From assembly GCA_016791045.1 (NCBI GenBank), contig JAEUNO010000015.1, positions 1 to 64,000 of the forward strand: DNA of 64,000 nt, given 5' to 3'. Positions 27,302 through 34,679 of this stretch are shown piece by piece. Positions within the stretch are counted from its first letter, which is position 1. Every line of letters starts with the position of its first letter. The DNA is from Methyloversatilis sp. (GTDB taxonomy: Bacteria; Pseudomonadota; Gammaproteobacteria; Burkholderiales; Rhodocyclaceae). A program made the position numbers and the translations under genes. A model generated the notes under the pieces. It saw only the letters and a list, made by a program, of their open reading frames with translations, had not been told where the DNA came from and ran no database searches.

Positions 27302-27583
27302 TCAGATCGACGACGGGTCGGGCTTGGGAGCGGCCTTTCCTTCGGCGCGCGCCTTCAGGTAATCGAACACCTCGTCGGCATCCACCACCAGGCCGTAACG
27401 CGCGACCTCGTCACGCGCCAGCAGCGCGTCGGTCACGAAGGCACTGCGACCTTCGGCCAGCTCGGTCTGCAGTTCCAGCGCCTCGACCATGAATGCATGC
27501 GCGGTCTTGCCTGTCTGCTGCGCCGCCAAGGCGATGCGCGCCTTGAGTTCGTCAGACAGCTTGAGCGTTATGGTGCCCGTCAT
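27302..27583 (-). CDS. Ribbon-helix-helix antitoxin (CopG/ParD type)
   Basis: 93 residues: MTGTITLKLSDELKARIALA is the RHH strand and first helix, then QTGKTAHAFMVEALELQTEL. The Ala/Lys-rich C-terminus ends KPDPSSI and would bind the toxin. GGGGAGT precedes the ATG. The toxin gene directly downstream appears damaged, so this may be a lone antitoxin. A truncated second copy lies at 28566-28700. Confidence 0.82.
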   Translation of the reverse strand: MTGTITLKLSDELKARIALAAQQTGKTAHAFMVEALELQTELAEGRSAFVTDALLARDEVARYGLVVDADEVFDYLKARAEGKAAPKPDPSSI

Positions 27584-27726
27584 CGTCGGTACTCCCCGGA
27601 TAAGGTGAAACCACAGCGACACCGATGCACCTGCGTCGGCGCGGGCGGCAGGCAGTGACGGAAACGTTGCTACGCCCAGTATTGTTTTCGTAGCGCTCGT
27701 CGACTGCTGGCGCGCGGTGCCGTGGG

Positions 27727-28068
27727 TCAAGCGCCAAGCAGGCGACGGGCCAGCACTGACTGCATATCACGGCGTCCGTCAGCAATCAGGTAGATGATCA
27801 CTTGATTGCCTGTGATGCGGTAGATCACGCGGTACGGCTTGAAGAAGGTCTGGCGATATTCCTTGATGCCGAGGCCAACCAATTCCTTCGGGTAGCTGCC
27901 GCGCTCCGGAAATTTCGACAGGCTCTCCACAACCGCCATCAACTCATCCAGCACGTAGTTGGCGTTGGCCACACAGTCAAATTCGGCGATGTAGTCGTGG
28001 AGGGCCTCCAGGTCCTGCTCCGCACCGTCGGTGAGCAGGACCTCGAACCTCGCAGGTGCGCCAGCCAT
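27727..28068 (-). CDS. RelE/ParE-family toxin
   Basis: 113 residues: FEVLLTDGAEQDLEALHDYI at the start, PYRVIYRITGNQVIIYLIAD and ARRLLGA at the end, the standard ParE/RelE fold with the C-terminal strand pair. RelE members cut mRNA on ribosomes and ParE members inhibit gyrase; sequence alone does not decide. Its ATG shares one base with the antitoxin stop (TGATG at 28070-28066), so expression is coupled, antitoxin first. Confidence 0.88.
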   Translation of the reverse strand: MAGAPARFEVLLTDGAEQDLEALHDYIAEFDCVANANYVLDELMAVVESLSKFPERGSYPKELVGLGIKEYRQTFFKPYRVIYRITGNQVIIYLIADGRRDMQSVLARRLLGA

Positions 28069-28343
28069 CAGGCAGTGGCTCGTTTCGCGCGCAGACGGGC
28101 GACCACATCAGCAACGGACTTGACCTTGCCAGCGGCGACATCCTGGTTGCCCAGTGCCAGTATCTTCAGCAACGCCAGCGTCTCTTGCGTCTCCTCGAAC
28201 GAGGCGATGTCCTGCAGGACGGCCTTGGCTTCACCGTTCTGGGTGATGACCAGGGGCTGACGCTGCTCTGCGAGGTTTGTCAGCACCTCGGCCGCGTTGG
28301 CCTTGAGGTAGCTGATTGGCTTGACTTGAGATGAGTAGCGCAT
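28068..28343 (-). CDS. Phd/YefM-family antitoxin
   Basis: 91 residues: MRYSSQVKPISYLKANAAEV and EQRQPLVITQNGEAKAVLQD are the Phd/YefM DNA-binding fold; the C-terminal part (VAAGKVKSVADVVARLRAKR) should wrap the toxin. First gene of an intact two-gene operon with the RelE/ParE toxin. A palindrome overlaps its likely -10 region, consistent with autorepression. Confidence 0.9.
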   Translation of the reverse strand: MRYSSQVKPISYLKANAAEVLTNLAEQRQPLVITQNGEAKAVLQDIASFEETQETLALLKILALGNQDVAAGKVKSVADVVARLRAKRATA

Positions 28344-28364
28344 GGCCGTGCTCCAGACTTGATC

Positions 28365-28398
28365 AAGACTTAATATAGTCTTTTTATGGTCCCGTCAA
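28365..28398 (-). promoter_or_regulatory. Promoter with overlapping palindrome for the Phd/RelE operon
   Basis: On the minus strand a -35-like TTGACG (28398-28393) is followed by TATATT/TATTAA (15-17 base spacing). AAGACT-TAATAT-AGTCTT (28365-28382) is a perfect 6-bp inverted repeat covering the -10, and CTTGATCAAG lies next to it. This is the expected place for antitoxin or complex binding. Confidence 0.6.
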
Positions 28399-28565
28399 AA
28401 GATGCTGGAACGGAATGGCGTGAGCCGCTCCGGATTTTCCGGACGGTTCTGTTGTTCAAGATGTACGGCCATTCGAGCTCTACCGGGGATGGCGGGTTGG
28501 TGTATCCGTCGCGGCGCTTCACGTTGCAGAACATCCCGATGCAGTCGAATGCATCGGCACGAGCG

Positions 28566-28700
28566 TCAGCGCGCGACCTCTTCCCGCGCCAGCAGCGCCT
28601 CGACCATGAAGGCATGCGCGGTCTTGCCCGTCTGCTGCGTCGCCAAGGCGATGCGCACCTTGAGTTCGCCGGACAGCTTGAGCTTTGTGGTGCTCGGCAT
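28566..28700 (-). pseudogene. Truncated ribbon-helix-helix antitoxin paralogue
   Basis: 44 residues: MPSTTKLKLSGELKVRIALA then TQQTGKTAHAFMVEALLARE and EVAR before TGA. It is a close copy of the antitoxin at 27302. Relative to that gene 51 bases are missing between two GCGCTG repeats (EAL...DAL), and a stop follows where the paralogue continues EVARYGLVVDADE. Downstream bases still recall the lost C-terminus (ADAFD). No toxin remnant is evident. Probably non-functional, though it could still bind DNA through the RHH. Confidence 0.75.
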
Positions 28701-28921
28701 TGGCGGTACGCCCGAAACAGGTGACACCGTGGCAGCACCCACGCACCCGCGTCAGCGCGAGCGGCTGGCCGTGCCGGGAACGTTGCTGCGTCCCCCGTTT
28801 TTCGCCCTATTGTTCGGAAGAGTCGGGGGGTCTATCCCCTGTTTCGGACTTCATGCGCCTTGCGATACACATCCGGATTGGCGCACCATGACATCAAATC
28901 CGATGCATGTAAGGACATCGA

Positions 28922-29125
28922 ATGCGAACGACCGTGACGATAGACGACGCCCTGTACGAGCGGGCGCTTGAAGTGGCCGATCCGTCGATGGACAAGGCCG
29001 ACCTGTTCCGCGAAGCGATCAAGACCTATGTCAGGGTGCAATCAGCCAGACGGCTCGCCGCGCTGGGCGCAACCCAGCCCGACATGTCGGACATCCCGCG
29101 CACGCGAGCTGACGCCCCCCAGTGA
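28922..29125 (+). CDS. VapB-type antitoxin
   Basis: 67 residues: [20 protein letters not shown] is a ribbon-helix-helix start followed by [20 protein letters not shown], typical of VapB (type II antitoxin). Its stop overlaps the GTG of the vapC remnant (GTGA), so the pair was translationally coupled. Since the toxin is broken, the antitoxin may now be orphaned. Confidence 0.85.
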   Translation: MRTTVTIDDALYERALEVADPSMDKADLFREAIKTYVRVQSARRLAALGATQPDMSDIPRTRADAPQ

Positions 29126-29497
29126 GCGGAATCCTTGTCGATACCTCGGTGTGGGTGGATCACTTCCGGCACGGTAACGACACACTCATCCAGCTTCTGG
29201 ATCGCGACCTCGTACTGACCCACCCGCTGATCATCGGCGAACTGGCCTGCGGCACCCCCCGAGCCGCACGCAAACACTGACCGACCTCGCCAGCCTGCAG
29301 CCCGTCAGGCCAGTGCTGCGGAAGTGCTGGCTTTCATCGACCGCGAACACCTGTTCGGCCTCGGCTGCGGCATCGTGGACATGCACCTGCTCGCCTCCAC
29401 CCTGATCACGCAAGGCGCCAGACTGTGGTCACTGGACAAGCGGCTGGACGTGCTGGCGGAGCGATTCGGCGTAGCGCATCGGACTGGAGGGCGCTGA
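29122..29497 (+). pseudogene. VapC PIN-domain toxin, disrupted by two frameshifts
   Basis: Starts (GTG) [20 protein letters not shown] with the PIN Asp in VDTSVW and continues to GELACGTP, where the frame ends early (TGA at 29278-29280). The rest of a VapC is found in two other frames: TLTDLASLQPV, then EVLAFIDREHLFGLGCGIVD, LASTLITQGARLWSLDKRLD and a stop at 29495-29497. Thus at least two indels lie at about 29255-29270 and 29307-29312. Restored length would be near 124 residues. Non-functional as written. Confidence 0.85.
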
Positions 29498-29591
29498 GTG
29501 ACTGCGCGGAAAGCGCATGGCTCCTTGTTTGACGCCCGCTTCGCACCCACCATGACAAGGGTTCCATGACCATGCTCATAAGAGGCCCGAT

Positions 29592-29825
29592 GTGAGTACC
29601 GAAGTGTCCACATCGCAGTTCAAGGCGCGTGCACTCGAATACTTGCGCGACGTGGAACGCAGCGGCGAACCCCTCATCGTGACCGACCGTGGCGAACCGC
29701 GGCTGGAAGTGCGCCGTTTCACTCGGCAGGCGCGCTCGCCGCTGGACATCCTGCGCGGCTCGGTGCTGCGTTATGACCGGCCGACCGAACCGGTGGAAGA
29801 AGACGACTGGGACGCCGCGCGGTGA
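29592..29825 (+). CDS. Phd/YefM-type antitoxin
   Basis: 77 residues from a GTG (AGAGG upstream): STEVSTSQFKARALEYLRDV and GEPLIVTDRGEPRLEVRRFT show the Phd/YefM fold; the acidic end RPTEPVEEDDWDAAR is a typical toxin-binding tail. Its stop overlaps the GTG of the PIN gene by the GTGA motif. Intact. Confidence 0.88.
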   Translation: MSTEVSTSQFKARALEYLRDVERSGEPLIVTDRGEPRLEVRRFTRQARSPLDILRGSVLRYDRPTEPVEEDDWDAAR

Positions 29826-30220
29826 TCGTGCCGAATACCCTCGCGATGCTGTGGTGGGCCAACGGCGAACGCGCCCAATTGTCCGCCGCCGCAGCGTCGA
29901 CCATCGACGCCGAAATGGACGGCGACCAGATCCTCGTTTCAAGCATGTCGTCGTGGGAACTGGCCATGCTCGTCGAGCGCGGGCGCGTGGCGCCGTCGAT
30001 GGACATCGCATCCTGGCTGGACACCCTCAGCCGGATCGACGCGGTGCGGATGGTGCCGGTCGACAGCGAAATCGCCGTGAAGAGCGTGCAACTGCCGGGC
30101 GACTTCCACAAGGACCCGGCCGACCGCATCATCGTCGCCACCGCGCGCAAGTTCGCCGCACCACTGGTCAGCGCCGACGAAAAGATCAGAGCCTTCCAGG
30201 AGGTGCGGACGATCTGGTGA
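29822..30220 (+). CDS. VapC-like PIN-domain protein with substituted first catalytic Asp
   Basis: 132 residues. The family normally opens MIVLDTHALLWW; here it reads VIVPNTLAMLWW, so the first metal-binding Asp of the PIN site is Asn and neighbouring residues differ. The rest is conserved: SSMSSWELAMLVERGR (acidic ligand Glu), KDPADRIIVATARKF (third acidic site) and LVSADEKI. A PIN RNase lacking the first Asp should be impaired, so the protein is probably inactive or altered while still able to bind its antitoxin. Confidence 0.85.
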   Translation: MIVPNTLAMLWWANGERAQLSAAAASTIDAEMDGDQILVSSMSSWELAMLVERGRVAPSMDIASWLDTLSRIDAVRMVPVDSEIAVKSVQLPGDFHKDPADRIIVATARKFAAPLVSADEKIRAFQEVRTIW

Positions 30221-30307
30221 CACGGGGTGAGGGGCAGCGGGCGCCTGACCTTGAGCGGCAACAAGACGCGCTGCGCGCTTGAATCACCTGTAACAATGCA
30301 TCGACTG

Positions 30308-30322
30308 TGCATATACTATGCA
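30308..30322. promoter_or_regulatory. Palindrome TGCATA-TAC-TATGCA over a -10-like TATACT
   Basis: Perfect 6-bp arms with a 3-base centre, 26 bases before the antitoxin ATG at 30348. TATACT (30312-30317) is a good -10, with a weak TGTAAC 17 bases upstream as -35. Placement suits autoregulation by the Xre-like antitoxin. Confidence 0.6.
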
Positions 30323-30347
30323 AACACACCCCTTCAGGATCGATGCC

Positions 30348-30719
30348 ATGGTTTCCACCGCCTTTTCAGACGTGCTCGAATCGGTGCGCGAAGTCGGCAC
30401 ATCGCGCTTTTCAGCCGCGAACGTCGCCCATGTCATGGGTCTGCAGTTCCAGGATCTCGCCGAACTGGCGAAAGTCCACCGCAACACGCTGCGTACCCAC
30501 CCGGAGTCACCGCGGCTCCAGTCCGCGCTGCGCGACCTGATGCGCGTGCTGTCCGCCGCGGCAGCCGTGCAACCGGACCCGCAGCGGGCGATCTTCCTTA
30601 TCAAGAATGAACCCATCCCCGCGTTCCGCCACAAGACGCTGCTGCAACTGGTGCAGGAAGGCCGGACCGAAGACGCGATTGCCTATCTGGAGTCGATCAG
30701 CACGGGTTTCGTCGGTTGA
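30348..30719 (+). CDS. Xre/MbcA/ParS-type antitoxin of a RES-domain toxin
   Basis: 123 residues from the ATG at 30348 (AGGA upstream); the ATG at 30318 lies inside the palindrome and is less likely. The N-terminal half (FSAANVAHVMGLQFQDLAEL) is a degenerate HTH. The C-terminal half (AIFLIKNEPIPAFRHKTLLQ, LVQEGRTEDAIAYLESISTG) is the DUF2384 toxin-binding domain typical of Xre-RES pairs. Its stop overlaps the toxin's TTG start. Confidence 0.88.
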   Translation: MVSTAFSDVLESVREVGTSRFSAANVAHVMGLQFQDLAELAKVHRNTLRTHPESPRLQSALRDLMRVLSAAAAVQPDPQRAIFLIKNEPIPAFRHKTLLQLVQEGRTEDAIAYLESISTGFVG

Positions 30720-31243
30720 TTCTTGTCGATCTGCCGCCCGGCACCCCGCTGTTCCGGGCGCACACCCCGCAATGGGCCAGCCGGCCCACCAGCGGCGCGG
30801 GCGCCGCACTGAGAGGCGGGCGCTTCAACCGGGAAGGTGTCGAGGCGCTGTATCTGTCGCTGGACGAAGTGACCGCGCTGCGGGAGTACCAGCAGACATC
30901 GCCTTTTCTGCCGCCCTGCACCCTCTGCTCATACACCGCAACGCTGCAGCAACTCGTCGATCTCCGGCAACTTCACCGCGGCGCTCCGTGGGATGACCTG
31001 TGGCACGACTGGCGCGAAGACTGGCGTCACCTGAAATTCGACCTGCACATCGAACCACCGACCTGGGTGCTCGGCGACATGGTTCTGGCACGCGGGTATG
31101 TCGGCATTCTGTTTCCGAGTCATGTGAATGACGGGGGAAGCAACGTTGTGATTTTTGCCGAGCAGCTCCGGGGCGTGAATTCGATCGAGGTCTACGATCC
31201 TGATGGAAGGTTGCCGCGGGATCCGTCGAGTTGGCAGCGCTGA
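30716..31243 (+). CDS. RES-domain toxin (NAD+-degrading family)
   Basis: 175 residues from a TTG overlapping the antitoxin stop (TTGA). The RES signature is clear: LFRAHTPQWASRPTSGAGAA, LRGGRFNREGVEALYLSLDE, TALREYQQ, and late HVNDGGSNVVIF. RES toxins (MbcT, Res) deplete NAD+ by phosphorolysis or hydrolysis. The Arg, Tyr and Glu positions expected for catalysis are present (R in LFRAH, Y in LYLS, E in LREY). Intact pair with the Xre-like antitoxin. Confidence 0.9.
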   Translation: MILVDLPPGTPLFRAHTPQWASRPTSGAGAALRGGRFNREGVEALYLSLDEVTALREYQQTSPFLPPCTLCSYTATLQQLVDLRQLHRGAPWDDLWHDWREDWRHLKFDLHIEPPTWVLGDMVLARGYVGILFPSHVNDGGSNVVIFAEQLRGVNSIEVYDPDGRLPRDPSSWQR

Positions 31244-31371
31244 GACCCAATTCACTTGCTGGATATCGAGCTACGTCGCCAATACGGTCAAAATCGTGGC
31301 AAGTTTCCGAGATTTCTGCGCAAACCCATGCCCGCGGACACCTCGCAGGCGTCAGGCGCATAATCCTCGCC

Positions 31372-31633
31372 ATGCCCACGATCAGAGCAAGTTCTTTGGT
31401 ATCGTCATCCAGATGTTCTGCGCGAACACGCCCCGCCGCATTTCCATGCGCTTTACGCCGAACACGAAGCCCTGATCGACATCCGGACGCTCGAAGTGAT
31501 CGGCGGCAGCCTGCCGCGCCGGGCACTTGCCCTGACAATCGAGTGGGCGATCGAACATCGCATGGAACTGATGGAGGACTGGAAACTGTGTCAATCCAGA
31601 CAACACCCGAAGCGGATCAAACCACTGGAGTAA
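31372..31633 (+). pseudogene. DUF4160-family gene disrupted by two frameshifts
   Basis: Three frame pieces make one DUF4160 protein: MPTI, then KFFGIVIQMF in the next frame, then REHAPPHFHALYAEHEALID, TLEVIGGSLPRRALALTIEW and ELMEDWKLCQSRQ in the third, ending CCACTGGAGTAA. Two extra bases after MPTI and one missing base after QMF explain the shifts. The family is small and of unknown function, usually directly upstream of a DUF2442 gene, as here (46-base overlap). Not functional as written. Confidence 0.8.
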
Positions 31634-31908
31634 TACCCGTCGCACCCTGGCGGATCAAGGCACTTGCGGTGCTGCCCGCTTACCGACTGGCCGTCACCTT
31701 CATGGATGACACGCAGGGCATCGCGGATTTTTCGGCGATTATTGCTGCCACGGATTGCGGCGTGTTTGAAGCGCTCAAGGACAAGGCCTGTTTCGATCAG
31801 GCACGCCTGCATCTCGGTGCGGTGACCTGGCCCAACGGAGCGGACATGGACCCGGCCTGGATGTATGAGCAGGTCCGAGTGAATAAATTGTGGCCTGTCC
31901 CCTTTTAA
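31588..31908 (+). CDS. DUF2442 domain protein
   Basis: 106 residues from a GTG at 31588 inside the 3' end of the DUF4160 remnant. APWRIKALAVLPAYRLAVTF, MDDTQGIADFSAIIA and ARLHLGAVTWPNGADMDP are DUF2442 features. DUF2442 is often paired with DUF4160, possibly as a toxin-antitoxin-like module; function unproven. This partner is intact. Confidence 0.85.
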   Translation: MSIQTTPEADQTTGVIPVAPWRIKALAVLPAYRLAVTFMDDTQGIADFSAIIAATDCGVFEALKDKACFDQARLHLGAVTWPNGADMDPAWMYEQVRVNKLWPVPF

Positions 31909-31927
31909 CCCTCTACTACATACTCCT

Positions 31928-32683
31928 ATGACTGCCGAAGTCCGACGTCTCCATCTGTCGGCCACAGCACTGAAGTCGCTAACGCCAGAGCAACGATATG
32001 TGTTCGTTCTTGCCAGTCACGTCTTCAACGAGCTCATGCTGCTGATGAAGTGGGTGGAAATTAGCCGGATGCCGCCGGGGACAACAGGCCCGCGTGAGGA
32101 TGCTGCCGTCGGCGTATCCATGTTCTTGATTCGATTGCTTGCATCCAAACTCTATGAAGGACTGCACTCCGATGCACTCAGAAGAGAATCCATCGATACA
32201 ACTCTCAGGGCAGACTACTTTCGACACGTTAACGGGCTGGAGCAGCAATGGGACAAAGCTCTCGCGTTACACGACAGCCTAACGTGGCTGGGATGGATCC
32301 GAAACAAAGGTGGGTTTCACTACATGAAGCCATCGCAATGGGAGCCGCATCTGACCGATGACATGTGCGAGGGAGCCTATGTGTACGTTGGACGGCGATA
32401 TGCTGACACCTACTTCCACTGGACGGAGACAACCGCTTCAATTCCAGCGATGCTGCATGTAAATCCCGCTGATCCTTTTGAAGGCCTTGGGAAGATGCTC
32501 CAGGACCTCGGCGAAATTCTCGGCGTGGTTACCGACTGTCTCGCGAGAGGCATACAAGCTTTCCTCTATGCCAAAAATCTATGCGAAAACCTTTCGGATC
32601 CGATCATTTTCGATGCACCCTTGATGGAGCGCCCCGGAATCCACTACTTCCTCTCGGACAATCGCGCCGATCAGGGTAAGTGA
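31928..32683 (+). CDS. Hypothetical protein, accessory gene
   Basis: 251 residues, no recognised family. No signal peptide or clear membrane helix; mostly helical by eye (SLTPEQRYVFVLASHVFNEL, LIRLLASKLYEGLHSDALRR) with several Trp/Tyr in the middle (DSLTWLGWIRNKGGFHYMKP). Base composition is visibly lower in GC than neighbouring genes and codons are less biased, suggesting horizontal acquisition with the adjoining toxin-antitoxin cluster. The start codon is 19 bases after the DUF2442 stop. Confidence 0.7.
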   Translation: MTAEVRRLHLSATALKSLTPEQRYVFVLASHVFNELMLLMKWVEISRMPPGTTGPREDAAVGVSMFLIRLLASKLYEGLHSDALRRESIDTTLRADYFRHVNGLEQQWDKALALHDSLTWLGWIRNKGGFHYMKPSQWEPHLTDDMCEGAYVYVGRRYADTYFHWTETTASIPAMLHVNPADPFEGLGKMLQDLGEILGVVTDCLARGIQAFLYAKNLCENLSDPIIFDAPLMERPGIHYFLSDNRADQGK

Positions 32684-33217
32684 GGCTTAACGCGCCTACA
32701 GATCACTGGCAATGATTCGGTCCTGACTTCGATTTCCGACGGGGAGGCGCAAACGTTGCGGGCGAGCCATTGGCCCGCCCGCCCCGCATCACTGCAGCAA
32801 GAACGCCGCGATCAGCGTCACCATACCGGCCGAAACCTGTACCGTGAGCTTCACGCTCTTGCCGTACTGCAACGTCAGCTTGAACATGGCAGAGCACCAT
32901 TCAATGCCGGCGGGCCCGCCAACGTTAAGTTGGCAATTTGTATCGCGCCTTGCCAGGCGCTAGTCACCCGATGGTCCGGACCAGCGAGAAACGTGGGCAA
33001 AGATTATCCGTTTGGCAACATGCGGCGATCCCGGCATTTGATATCGCGGTCCGGTTTCCGCGTTTGCACACGCACACATGTCACTGGCAGGGTCCTTACC
33101 ACTGAGCGCGCTTCGCGGCACGCCCCCGAGGGCGCGAACCCTCGTATGGAACTGCACCAGTTGGTCACGCGAAGTTGTCCGCCCGACTCCGATGCATCCC
33201 AATCCTTCAAATCTGGA
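32684..33217. other. Sparse region between the accessory island and nrdB
   Basis: About 530 bases with no supported gene apart from a possible 32-residue frame (32789-32887, minus). A hairpin with GCGGGCG/CGCCCGC arms at 32758-32782 lies just beyond that frame's stop and lacks a T-tract. It is probably the right boundary of the accessory segment; no tRNA or direct repeat marking an integration site was seen. Confidence 0.5.
32789..32887 (-). CDS. Possible 32-residue peptide with a hydrophobic C-terminus
   Basis: Reads MFKLTLQYGKSVKLTVQVSA then GMVTLIAAFLLQ. A short hydrophobic end could be a single membrane segment. No good ribosome site is seen, and there is a strong hairpin after the stop. 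It could be a real small peptide or a chance frame. Confidence 0.3.
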   Translation of the reverse strand: MFKLTLQYGKSVKLTVQVSAGMVTLIAAFLLQ

Positions 33218-34447
33218 TCAATCCCAACTCAACGCCCCGCCCGTCTGATATTCAATCACCCGGGTCTCGAAGAAATTCCTCTCCTTCTTCAGATCAATCA
33301 TTTCGCTCATCCACGGGAACGGGTTCTCCGCGCCCGGATACAGCACGTCGAGCCCGATCTGCTGCGCCCGGCGGTTGGCGATGAAGCGGAGGTATTCCTT
33401 GAACATGGCTGAGTTCAGGCCGAGCACGCCGCGCGGCATGGTGTCTTCGGCGTAGCGGTATTCGAGCTCGACGGCCTTGCGGAACAGGGTCTTGAGCTCT
33501 TCGCGGAATTCGACGGTCCAGAGGTGCGGGTTTTCGAGCTTGATCTGGTTGATCAGGTCGATGCCGAAATTGCAGTGCATGGACTCGTCGCGCAGGATGT
33601 ACTGGTACTGCTCGGCGGCACCGGTCATCTTGTTCTGGCGGCCGAGGGCGAGGATCTGCACGAAGCCGACGTAGAAGAACAGGCCTTCCATCAGGCAGGC
33701 GAACACGATCAGGCTTTTCAGCAGCTGCTGGTCGGTTTCGGGTGTGCCGGTCTTGAACATCGGGTTGGTCAGCACGTCGATGAACGGGATCAGGAACTCG
33801 TCCTTGTCGCGGATCGACTGCACTTCGTGATAGGCGTTGAACACTTCGCCTTCGTCCAGGCCGAGCGACTCGACGATGTACTGATAGGCGTGCGTGTGGA
33901 TGGCCTCCTCGAACGCCTGCCTCAACAAATACTGGCGGCACTCGGGCGCGGTGATGTGGCGGTAGGTGCCGAGCACGATGTTGTTGGCGGCCAGCGAATC
34001 GGCGGTGACGAAGAAGCCGAGGTTGCGCTTGATGAGGCGGCGCTCGTCGTCGGTCAGGCCGTTGGGCGTCTTCCACAGCTCGATGTCGCGCTGCATGTTC
34101 ACTTCCTGCGGCATCCAGTGGTTGGCGCAGCCGGACAAGTATTTGTCCCACGCCCACTTGTACTTGAACGGCACGAGCTGGTTCACGTCGGTGCCGCCGT
34201 TGATGACGCGCTTGTCTTCGGCGCGGATGCGGCGCATGCGGGTGGATTGGGCGGGGGCCGGGGCCGGCGCGGGGGCGCGCGGCGCGATCGGCAGTTCGGC
34301 GATCGGAGCGGTCATCGGAAGGGGCTCGGCGTACATGTCGCGACGCGGCGCGGCGCCCGCACGGGGAGCCGCTTCGGTCGCCGCGGTGCGCAGGCCGAGG
34401 CCGGGTTGCGGGGTGTTCACGGGCAGGTCGTCTTCAAAACTCAGCAT
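33218..34447 (-). CDS. nrdB: Ribonucleotide reductase class Ia, beta subunit
   Basis: 409 residues. Provides the diiron-tyrosyl radical for dNTP synthesis. Iron ligands can be placed: Asp in [11 protein letters not shown], Glu and His in [13 protein letters not shown], Glu in [12 protein letters not shown], Glu and His in [11 protein letters not shown]. The Tyr seven residues after the EAIH Glu is the expected radical site, so this is a tyrosyl-radical (Ia) rather than Phe (Ic) enzyme. An Ala/Pro-rich N-terminal extension of about 70 residues is unusual. The C-terminal tail that docks to NrdA ends GGALSWD. Downstream of nrdA. Confidence 0.95.
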   Translation of the reverse strand: MLSFEDDLPVNTPQPGLGLRTAATEAAPRAGAAPRRDMYAEPLPMTAPIAELPIAPRAPAPAPAPAQSTRMRRIRAEDKRVINGGTDVNQLVPFKYKWAWDKYLSGCANHWMPQEVNMQRDIELWKTPNGLTDDERRLIKRNLGFFVTADSLAANNIVLGTYRHITAPECRQYLLRQAFEEAIHTHAYQYIVESLGLDEGEVFNAYHEVQSIRDKDEFLIPFIDVLTNPMFKTGTPETDQQLLKSLIVFACLMEGLFFYVGFVQILALGRQNKMTGAAEQYQYILRDESMHCNFGIDLINQIKLENPHLWTVEFREELKTLFRKAVELEYRYAEDTMPRGVLGLNSAMFKEYLRFIANRRAQQIGLDVLYPGAENPFPWMSEMIDLKKERNFFETRVIEYQTGGALSWD

Positions 34448-34557
34448 GGATGTTCTCTCCGTGGGCGGTGCGTGGAGCGACCGGGTTCTGGTTGATTCGG
34501 ATATTCGGGGCGGACGTTGCCGGCATTTCTTCAGTCCCCCCCGGCCCTCACCCCCGG

Positions 34558-34660
34558 CCCCTCTCCCGCTGATGCGGGAGAGGGGAGCGGACGCGGGGTG
34601 CGGGAGAGGGGAGCGGGTTCCACTCACCCCCCGGCCTCTTTCCCGCTGATGCGGGAGAGG
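34558..34660. repeat. REP-like palindromes between nrdA and nrdB
   Basis: A perfect hairpin with 12-bp arms (CCCCTCTCCCGC / GCGGGAGAGGGG, loop TGAT) sits at 34558-34585; a partial right arm follows at about 34597-34610, and a second near-identical palindrome is at 34636-34660. The 232-base nrdA-nrdB gap is otherwise empty. Such hairpins can protect or terminate mRNA between operon genes. Confidence 0.8.
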
Positions 34661-34679
34661 GGAGAGGTCAGGTGCGGCA

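Noticed and set aside
32703-32900. 65-codon minus-strand frame
   Set aside because: Arg/Gly-rich, no motif, overlaps the better small frame and hairpin; not supported.
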